From Clostridia bacterium (GTDB lineage Bacteria; Bacillota; DULZ01): DNA of 12,276 nucleotides. This document shows, in pieces, positions 7,347 through 12,276 of the stretch (the first letter of the stretch is position 1; every line of letters starts with the position of its first letter). The notes below the pieces were generated by a model. The model did no database searches. It was given only the letters and a program-made list of their open reading frames with translations, and had not been told where the DNA came from. The stretch covers positions 1-12,276 of the forward strand of contig JAAYOX010000197.1 of NCBI GenBank assembly GCA_012520135.1, written 5' to 3'. The position numbers and the translations under genes were made by a program.

Positions 7347-7375
7347 AGTATATGCCATTTAACAAATTCCTTCAA
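7347..7375 (-). promoter_or_regulatory. Sigma-A-type promoter for tlyA-recN
   Basis: On the minus strand TTGAAG (7370-7375), a spacer of exactly 17 nt, and TATACT (7347-7352) make a near-consensus promoter. The -10 ends 29 bases before the tlyA start codon and the whole element lies downstream of the dxs terminator, where a new transcription unit is expected. Confidence 0.72.
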
Positions 7376-7388
7376 ATCCTAGTTAAAG

Positions 7389-7411
7389 AAAAAAACGGCC
7401 TGTCGCCGTTT
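7389..7411 (-). terminator. Rho-independent terminator of the dxs unit
   Basis: On the minus strand AAACGGC (7405-7411) pairs with GCCGTTT (7393-7399) around a 5-nt loop, followed by a continuous T-run (seven T at 7389-7395, part of it in the stem). It lies about 190 bases past the dxs stop codon, beyond the repeat element, and just before the tlyA promoter. Confidence 0.87.
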
Positions 7412-7416
7412 CAAAC

Positions 7417-7573
7417 TGTTGACAAAGTACCATTTTCGCTAGACCGCGTAAGGTTGATAATGTTTGCTTCGCTACGGCGGAGTGCCTACGCCGTTACCGG
7501 CAGCAAGCTGCCGACGGCTGTGGCCCAACGCCCGCTCCGCCAATCATTATCAGCCTTACTCTATTTGTCAACA
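7417..7573 (-). repeat. GC-rich structured repeat, copy 2, nested in inverted repeats in the dxs 3' UTR
   Basis: The 78-bp core (7462-7539) matches copy 1 at 281-358. It has the same internal hairpin (7498-7513) and the same ACGGCG/CGCCGT stem. It is bracketed by a 15-bp inverted repeat with one mismatch (GTAAGGTTGATAATG at 7448-7462 with CATTATCAGCCTTAC at 7545-7559), then by an outer perfect 10-bp inverted repeat TGTTGACAAA (7417-7426) with TTTGTCAACA (7564-7573). The whole can fold into one long branched hairpin. It has no coding capacity and is sharply richer in GC than its flanks. It is probably a small non-autonomous mobile or palindromic element. Confidence 0.77.
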
Positions 7574-7578
7574 AGCAG

Positions 7579-7597
7579 AAACGGCTTGTCGCCGTTT
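7579..7597 (-). repeat. Duplicate terminator-like hairpin directly after dxs
   Basis: This 19-bp hairpin (AAACGGC/GCCGTTT arms around a 5-nt loop) is 18/19 identical to the hairpin of the functional terminator at 7393-7411, in the same orientation. It starts 2 bases after the dxs stop codon. Unlike its partner it has no T-tract behind it on the minus strand, so it should terminate poorly. The pair flank the GC-rich repeat like a direct duplication. Confidence 0.65.
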
Positions 7598-7598
7598 T

Positions 7599-9497
7599 CT
7601 AGAGAGTACTAAATCCTGTTTTTGCTGTCCTGAAATAGAATTTTTCCCGAACGGTTTTCACAATACCCTCCGGGCAAAGATCGTATTTTTGCCTTAGGAG
7701 ATTAGCGTTGCCATGAGCTACAAAAGTATCAGGCAAACCGATACTGACGACTTGCACATCATTCAGTTGATGGCGGCCCAACATTTCTCTTACGGCACTG
7801 CCAAAACCCCCGGCCAATACATGTTCTTCAATGGTAAGCACTTTTTTACATTTCCTGAAAACCTTCAACAATGTTTCTTCATCCAATGGTTTCACAGAAC
7901 GAGCGTTGATCAGGGTACAACTGATGCCCTTTCCTTTAAGTTCTTCTGCAGCCTCTGCCGCATCATATACAACCGGTCCCAAGGCCAACAGTACTAAATC
8001 TTTACCTTCCTCCAGTACTTCACATTTTCCTAATGACAGAGGTTCATAGCGTTTAGCCAGGGAAACTCCTTTGCCTTGCCCCCGGGGATACCGGATAGCT
8101 ACAGGACCTGAATGCTGCAGGGCGCCGGTTAACATCTGACTCAATTCCAATTCATCTTTCGGAGCCAATACCAGCAAATTCGGTATGGAGCGAAGGTAGG
8201 CCAAATCGAACACCCCATGATGAGTCTCCCCGTCTTCTCCTACAATTCCTGCCCTGTCCAAGGCAAAGACCACCGGCAAGTTCTGCATGCATACGTCATG
8301 AAGTACCTGGTCAAAACCCCTTTGCAAAAAGGTTGAATAAATAGCAACTACGGGGCGATAACCGCTGATAGCCAATCCTGCCGCCAGAGTGACTCCGTGT
8401 TGTTCGGCAATACCTACATCGAAAAACCTCTCGGGAAATTCCTCGGCTAAATATTTTAAACCTGTACCGTCAGGCATTGCCGCCGTAATGCCAACTATTT
8501 TGGGATTGTGAGCTGCCAATTGGGTCAAAGAGCGTCCAAATACTTCTGTGTAAGACGGAGGGCCGTCTTTGGGCCTAGCCTTTCCCGATGAAATATCGAA
8601 AGAGCCAATTCCATGGAAAGCGTCAGGATTATTCTCTGCAGGTGCATAACCCTTCCCTTTTTTAGTCAGGACATGAACCAGTACAGGCCCTTTGATTCGT
8701 TTGGCTTGTTGGAAAACGGTTATCATGCTATGCAGGTTATGTCCGTCAATAGGTCCCAAATAAGTAAAGCCTAATTCCTCAAACAGCATTCCCGGTACTA
8801 CCAGGTATTTCAAACTATCTTTAATTCTTTCAGCCATCTTGACTACTTTGGGGCCGATAGAAGGCAAACGTTTTAACACTTGTTCAATATCTTCCTTGCC
8901 TTTATAGTATCTTGGATCCGACCGCATCCGGCTTAAGTAGGAAGACAAGGCACCTACGTTATTGGCAATAGACATTTCATTATCATTTAGTATTATAATC
9001 AAATGACGCCCTAGGTGGCCGGCGTGATTAAGGGCTTCAAAAGCCATTCCTCCTGTAAGGGCACCGTCACCGATCACTGCTACCACTTCATATTTTTCAT
9101 TATTTAGATCACGAGCTAATGCCATTCCCAGTGCTGCTGAAATAGAGGTGCTGCTATGTCCGGTGTTAAAGGCATCGTGAGGACTTTCAGTAGTTTTGGG
9201 AAATCCGCTGATACCCCCGTATTGCCGTAAAGAACTCATTTGATCTAACCGGCCGGTGAGCATCTTATGGACATAGGATTGGTGCCCCACATCCCATACG
9301 ATCTTGTCCACCGGCGAATTGAACACCCGGTGCAATGCAAGGGTAAGTTCCACAACTCCCAGATTTGGAGCTAAATGACCGCCTGTTTTGGATACTGTCA
9401 AAATTAGTTTCTGTCGAATGGCATCGGCTAAGGACTCCATAGTCTCAAGACTTAAGTGTTTGAGCTGTGATGGATCCTTAATTTCCTCCAAACGCAT
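7599..9497 (-). CDS. dxs: 1-deoxy-D-xylulose-5-phosphate synthase
   Basis: 632 residues from the chosen start, the normal length. It is a thiamine-diphosphate enzyme that condenses pyruvate and glyceraldehyde 3-phosphate, the first step of the MEP isoprenoid pathway; the product also feeds thiamine and pyridoxal synthesis. Visible features are the catalytic-region histidine H41 (TGGHLAPNLG), WDVGHQSYVHK (68-78), the TPP/Mg motif GDGALTGG (143-150) with N171 and N173, the general acid E365 in VGIAEQHG, and DRAGIVGEDGETHHGVFD (414-431). I chose ATG 9495-9497 because it has an ideal AGGGGG site and yields the normal N terminus; the in-frame ATG at 9561-9563 would add 22 residues inside oapA. The oapA stop is 1 nt upstream, so translation is likely coupled. 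With ispA it supplies prenyl diphosphates. Confidence 0.98.
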   Translation of the reverse strand: MRLEEIKDPSQLKHLSLETMESLADAIRQKLILTVSKTGGHLAPNLGVVELTLALHRVFNSPVDKIVWDVGHQSYVHKMLTGRLDQMSSLRQYGGISGFPKTTESPHDAFNTGHSSTSISAALGMALARDLNNEKYEVVAVIGDGALTGGMAFEALNHAGHLGRHLIIILNDNEMSIANNVGALSSYLSRMRSDPRYYKGKEDIEQVLKRLPSIGPKVVKMAERIKDSLKYLVVPGMLFEELGFTYLGPIDGHNLHSMITVFQQAKRIKGPVLVHVLTKKGKGYAPAENNPDAFHGIGSFDISSGKARPKDGPPSYTEVFGRSLTQLAAHNPKIVGITAAMPDGTGLKYLAEEFPERFFDVGIAEQHGVTLAAGLAISGYRPVVAIYSTFLQRGFDQVLHDVCMQNLPVVFALDRAGIVGEDGETHHGVFDLAYLRSIPNLLVLAPKDELELSQMLTGALQHSGPVAIRYPRGQGKGVSLAKRYEPLSLGKCEVLEEGKDLVLLALGPVVYDAAEAAEELKGKGISCTLINARSVKPLDEETLLKVFRKCKKVLTIEEHVLAGGFGSAVREMLGRHQLNDVQVVSIGLPDTFVAHGNANLLRQKYDLCPEGIVKTVREKFYFRTAKTGFSTL

Positions 9498-9498
9498 C

Positions 9499-10089
9499 TT
9501 ATTTCCCCCTTTTAGGAGCTTTACGATTCTGGGACAGAAAAATACCTCTGGACAAGAAAGCAATCAATTGACCTACTTTAAAGATGATTGCTTCCGCTTC
9601 CCTTAAAGCATAATTCTTACCTAATCCTTTTCCTCCAATGGTTATACCGGCAATGGAAGCAGTCATTAAAGTACTCAGCAATACTTCAGGTAGCCCCAAC
9701 CCCCAGGATGCCAGGCGAATAACTATGGCAGCACCTATGGCACCGCTTAGGGTACCGCTAATGTCGCCAACCACATCGTTGCAAAAACTGGCCACTTTGT
9801 CAGCATTCTTGGCTAAAGCCACTGCTTCTTTGGCTCCGGTTATTTTCCTGGCAGCTTTGGCATGAAAAGCACTTTCCGAGGCTTTAGTAACTGCCGTCCC
9901 AATTATATCAAAAACAATACCCAATAGTACAATTATTAGCAATAACAAAAGAGCGGGAAAAATAGATTTGATCTTTGACAGCAGACTTTGGGATAGCAAA
10001 CTCAAAACTATTGCTAAAAAAAAAGCACCCAAACCTAAGACTAACGCATGTTTCAAGGTACTTTGGGGCATATTCTTGGAATAACCCAT
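9499..10089 (-). CDS. oapA: OapA, OLE RNA-associated membrane protein
   Basis: About 196 residues. Hydrophobic segments lie at about 15-36, 43-66, 112-128 and 133-152, so it is a multi-pass inner membrane protein. The stretch between TM2 and TM3 is polar and basic (from FDIIGTAVTKASESAFHAKA through NADKVASFCNDVVGDISG), with D61 and a D105xxxD109 motif. The C terminus ends in basic residues. The size, the membrane topology with a DxxxD motif, and the position between the OLE RNA and dxs identify it as OapA, which binds OLE RNA and brings it to the membrane. The SESAF...A..GAKEA region also resembles the CNNM/DUF21 ion-transporter fold, my inference. I prefer ATG 10087-10089, with AAGGA upstream. 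ATG 10099-10101 is 4 codons longer, but its purine stretch abuts the start codon. It shares a transcript with OLE. Confidence 0.9.
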   Translation of the reverse strand: MGYSKNMPQSTLKHALVLGLGAFFLAIVLSLLSQSLLSKIKSIFPALLLLLIIVLLGIVFDIIGTAVTKASESAFHAKAARKITGAKEAVALAKNADKVASFCNDVVGDISGTLSGAIGAAIVIRLASWGLGLPEVLLSTLMTASIAGITIGGKGLGKNYALREAEAIIFKVGQLIAFLSRGIFLSQNRKAPKRGK

Positions 10090-10120
10090 TAACGCTTTCA
10101 TCCTTTATCTTAAGTCCTAA

Positions 10121-10746
10121 TATGTAGGAGTGGTAGCTTAACGGGTAAACTTTGCGCCTTAGGTCCGGCAGGCTTTCCCAACAATCCACCTGTACGTCGC
10201 CGCTACGGGCGGTTTCCCTTTAAGGATTGCTCTGCTGTGTTGCCACTTAACAGGGCCGGATTACCACTTAGTACACACTTTAATCCCCGTTAAGCCTTAC
10301 CTCAGGTAAACAGTCTAGGAGATTTCCTCGGCAGATGTACCAACTTCTAGCCTCTTTTGCAGTATAGGTTTCAAATAGCATACCCAAAGGTTTATGGCCG
10401 TAAACCAGAGAGTATGATTGCCTATCATTCACCTATACCACTCAAGGCAGGCTACGCTGCACCCAGCCCCAAGACCGAGCTGCAGGTTTCACCCCCAAGC
10501 CGTACCTTAACCCGGTGGATTAAGCCACGAACTTGGGTCTCCACGGGGGTAGGGTCAACGCCTACATGCCCTTGTAGATCGCCCTATCCCCCTTAACTCC
10601 CAGCACCAACCCCCGACGGGGCGTCGGCAGCCAGCACCAGGAACTTCATCGATGTGCCCTTTAACGGATTTTTAGGCCCGTCTTCAAAGTTGGCCATTCT
10701 GACTAGAATACTGCACCACTCACTATGAAAAAAATGTACTTGTTAT
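10121..10746 (-). ncRNA. ole: OLE RNA (Ornate, Large, Extremophilic), structured noncoding RNA
   Basis: This stretch of about 620 nt has no protein gene, is rich in helices and sits exactly between ispA and oapA-dxs, the known home of OLE RNA in Firmicutes. On the minus strand the 5' region GAGTGGT (10715-10721) pairs perfectly with 3' ACCACTC (10128-10134), closing the molecule. Next to it GCTTAACGGG (10286-10295) pairs perfectly with CCCGTTAAGC (10136-10145). Local hairpins include GGGGG..GGG with CCC..CCCCC (5' domain, about 10548-10597) enclosing CTACA/TGTAG, CCGACG/CGTCGG (about 10613-10627), GGTTTA/TAAACC (about 10389-10406) and CCGC/GCGG (about 10200-10213). In Bacillus halodurans OLE forms a membrane ribonucleoprotein with OapA and other proteins, linked to alcohol, cold and metal-ion stress. 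Ends are estimates: the 5' end from the promoter, the 3' end from the closing helix. No covariance model was run. Confidence 0.94.
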
Positions 10747-10754
10747 GAGTAATA

Positions 10755-10783
10755 ATTGTATCACTGAATTTTTTTTTGGGCAA
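10755..10783 (-). promoter_or_regulatory. Sigma-A-type promoter for OLE RNA and oapA-dxs
   Basis: On the minus strand TTGCCC (10778-10783), a 17-nt spacer that begins with nine A residues, and TACAAT (10755-10760) form a good housekeeping promoter. It starts 18 bases past the ispA stop codon and would begin transcription near 10746-10748, about 25 nt before the OLE closing helix. The A-tract between -35 and -10 should bend the DNA. OLE may also be transcribed by readthrough from xseA-xseB-ispA, since I see no terminator between ispA and OLE. Confidence 0.72.
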
Positions 10784-10800
10784 GGACCAAAATGGTACTA

Positions 10801-11697
10801 TTATAGATTTCTATCCTTTATGTAGCTCATTAACAGGCGTAAAGGTTCCGCTTTGTCTGAAAAACAGGCTAATACTTCCAGGGACTTCGTCACACACTCC
10901 TCCACTACATTCCGGGCCTGTTCCATGCCCAGTAAACCCGGATAGGTTGCCTTTTGTTTCTTGGCATCACTGCCCGTAGGTTTGCCTATTAAGGCGGCAT
11001 CTCCTTCCACATCCAGAATGTCGTCGGTAATCTGAAAAGCTAAGCCCAGTAAATCAGCATAGACCGCCAGATTTTCCAACTGCTGCTTTTTCGCTCCTCC
11101 CAGCATAGCTCCGGTTAGTATGCTGGTTTTAAACAAGGCTCCGGTTTTATGGCGATGAATATACTCGAGAACATTAATATCAATGGGAATCCCTTCGGAC
11201 TGAAGGTCTACTACTTGCCCGCCAATTAGGCCTTGAGTGCCGATAGACCGGCTGATTTCCCCGATCACCTTGATGACCAAGGCTTCCTGGTAAGCGCCTT
11301 CAGGTGCCGCCAACTTGGTGAGCAATTCAAATGCATATGTCAGTAAAGCATCACCGGCCAAAATGGCCATTCCTTCACCGAATACCTTATGACATGAGGG
11401 TTTCCCTCTCCTGAAATCATCATCATCCATGGCAGGCAGATCGTCATGGATTAGCGAATAGGTGTGAATATACTCCAAAGCACAGGCCAGGGGTAGCATG
11501 GGCCGGCAATCATCAGCACCCACGGCTTCACCTGCGGCCAAGGCGAGGATGGGGCGTAACCGTTTGCCTCCGGCAGATAGACTGTAGTGCATTGCTTCAT
11601 GGATTACCGGAGGATATGCAGTTGGTTCAGGCAAAAAACGAAAAAGAGCCTCTTCTACCAATAATGCTTTCTGTCGCAAATATTCCTCAATCTTCAT
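10801..11697 (-). CDS. ispA: Polyprenyl (farnesyl-type) diphosphate synthase
   Basis: 298 residues, typical of bacterial IspA. It adds IPP to DMAPP and GPP in the trans configuration to make farnesyl (possibly geranylgeranyl) diphosphate for quinones and undecaprenyl carriers. It shows GGKRLRP (43-49), the first aspartate-rich motif DDLPAMDDDDFRRG (85-98), GGQVVDL (159-165), KTGALF (184-189), and the second aspartate-rich motif FQITDDILDVEGD (221-233). The four residues between the first aspartates (DDxxxxD) are those of bacterial type II FPP synthase. Exact chain length cannot be fixed from sequence alone. The ATG overlaps the xseB stop as ATGA, with GGAGGAG upstream, so translation is probably coupled. 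It is followed at once by the OLE promoter. Confidence 0.95.
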   Translation of the reverse strand: MKIEEYLRQKALLVEEALFRFLPEPTAYPPVIHEAMHYSLSAGGKRLRPILALAAGEAVGADDCRPMLPLACALEYIHTYSLIHDDLPAMDDDDFRRGKPSCHKVFGEGMAILAGDALLTYAFELLTKLAAPEGAYQEALVIKVIGEISRSIGTQGLIGGQVVDLQSEGIPIDINVLEYIHRHKTGALFKTSILTGAMLGGAKKQQLENLAVYADLLGLAFQITDDILDVEGDAALIGKPTGSDAKKQKATYPGLLGMEQARNVVEECVTKSLEVLACFSDKAEPLRLLMSYIKDRNL

Positions 11698-11945
11698 CGT
11701 TCTGTCTCCTCCGGAAAAGACAATGGTTCCAATTTAAACTCTCCTGTTTCCTGTTCCAGCAGCAAGGCTAAACGCTGCTCAGCACTGCTTAACATCTTTT
11801 TGCAGTAGCTAACCAATCCCACTGCTTCTTCAAAAGATGCCAGTGCCTCTTCCAGGGTAAGATCTCCTCGTTCCAAACGCAGTACTACTTCTTCCAAACG
11901 CTTGGAAGCTTCTTCATAGGTCAGGTTCTGTGGAGTGTTAATCAT
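11694..11945 (-). CDS. xseB: Exodeoxyribonuclease VII small subunit
   Basis: 83 residues, the family's usual 70-85. XseB binds XseA in several copies to form exonuclease VII, a cytoplasmic enzyme that degrades single-stranded DNA from both ends. The signature is LTYEEASKRLEEVVLRLERGD (8-28), LTLEEALASFEEAVGL (29-44), then a second helix with CKKMLSSAEQRL, giving the known helical hairpin. The ATG at 11943-11945 overlaps the xseA end by 8 bases and its stop overlaps the ispA start by 4, which suggests coupled translation in a tight xseA-xseB-ispA operon. Confidence 0.96.
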   Translation of the reverse strand: MINTPQNLTYEEASKRLEEVVLRLERGDLTLEEALASFEEAVGLVSYCKKMLSSAEQRLALLLEQETGEFKLEPLSFPEETER

Positions 11946-12276
11946 GATTAGGCTTCACCTCTACCACTTGACAGTCCATTCTACCGTCACTTACTCTGAC
12001 TTCTACAAACTCTCCCGGGCCAACTTGATTGATGCTGCTGACAATTTTGCCATCCGTACTTTGGCAAATGGAAAAACCTCTGGCCAAAACTTTCAAAGGG
12101 CTTAAGGATTCCAGCTTTTTGGCCTGTAAGGCCAGTTGATTATTTTTGTCCTCTAAATACTTCTCCATTAGCTGCCGGAGATCTTTACTTATATACTCTA
12201 TACCCTGCTTATGGGCGTAAAGCAGCTGTCCGGGTCTGGCCAATATTGAATAATTAACGATGCTATCCAGTTTTTG
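11938..12276 (-). CDS. xseA: Exodeoxyribonuclease VII large subunit, C-terminal part
   Basis: The frame is open to the right edge, so only the last 112 residues are here and the real start is outside. The visible part begins QKLDSIVNYSILARPGQLL. It covers the end of the long coiled coil (LRQLMEKYLEDKNNQLALQAKKLESLSP) and the conserved C-terminal beta domain LKVLARGFSICQSTDGKIVSS...VGPGEFVEVRVSDG, which is diagnostic for XseA. The catalytic and OB-fold domains lie beyond the window. An internal TTG at 12241-12243 is only a codon within the gene, not its start. The gene overlaps xseB by 8 bases. Confidence 0.95.
   Translation of the reverse strand, partial: QKLDSIVNYSILARPGQLLYAHKQGIEYISKDLRQLMEKYLEDKNNQLALQAKKLESLSPLKVLARGFSICQSTDGKIVSSINQVGPGEFVEVRVSDGRMDCQVVEVKPNHD

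Noticed and set aside
9498..9563. Upstream ATG extension of dxs by 22 residues
   Set aside because: It lies within oapA, has no ribosome site, and gives an N terminus unlike DXS; the ATG at 9495-9497 has an ideal AGGGGG.
9908..10189. 93-residue minus-strand open frame spanning the oapA start and OLE 3' end
   Set aside because: It lies in another frame of oapA and the structured RNA, has no ribosome site and resembles no family.
10357..10596. 79-residue plus-strand open frame rich in proline and serine
   Set aside because: It is antisense to the OLE RNA; its composition reflects the C-rich complement of G-rich helices, with no ribosome site.
10121..10746. Group II intron, tmRNA or RNase P RNA as the identity of the large RNA
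   Set aside because: No reverse transcriptase, intron 5' GUGYG motif or domain V, no tRNA-like ends or tag frame, and no RNase P core motifs were seen; genomic context is specific for OLE.
10121..10746. CRISPR array or tandem repeats in the gene-free region
   Set aside because: There are no regularly spaced direct repeats; the recurring motifs are complementary strands of helices.

Overview
All genes in this window read on the minus strand. They look like the conserved xseA to spo0A block of a spore-forming Firmicute, probably a Clostridia member of the Desulfotomaculum/Peptococcaceae type. Spo0A and SpoIVB show a sporulator. Gene order (xseA-xseB-ispA-OLE RNA-oapA-dxs-tlyA-nadK-argR-recN-spoIVB-spo0A-steA) and the codon style fit an anaerobic clostridial chromosome. 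The genus is an inference.

Layout in transcription order, from high to low coordinates. xseA (3' part only), xseB and ispA overlap by a few bases: exonuclease VII plus a prenyl diphosphate synthase. Between ispA and the next gene lies a 700-base stretch without a protein gene. I read it as OLE RNA (Ornate, Large, Extremophilic), a roughly 610-nt structured noncoding RNA, with its own sigma-A-like promoter just after ispA and a 5'/3' closing helix. It runs directly into oapA, the membrane protein that binds OLE RNA, and oapA is followed after 1 nt by dxs (first step of the MEP isoprenoid pathway). The dxs 3' region holds a GC-rich structured repeat and an intrinsic terminator.

A new promoter then starts tlyA-nadK-mnmM-argR-recN: rRNA methylase, NAD kinase, tRNA wobble-base methylase, arginine repressor and recombination ATPase. 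recN ends in an intrinsic terminator. spoIVB (sporulation signalling protease) has its own terminator. spo0A (master sporulation regulator) follows a sigma-H-like promoter and ends beyond a second copy of the GC-rich repeat. The window closes with the 5' end of a gene resembling steA.

The most notable content is the OLE RNA/OapA ribonucleoprotein locus embedded between isoprenoid genes. Second is a pair of about 80-bp GC-rich repeats, both placed in 3' untranslated regions between a stop codon and its terminator. Their cores are alike but their closing stems differ in sequence while staying self-complementary.
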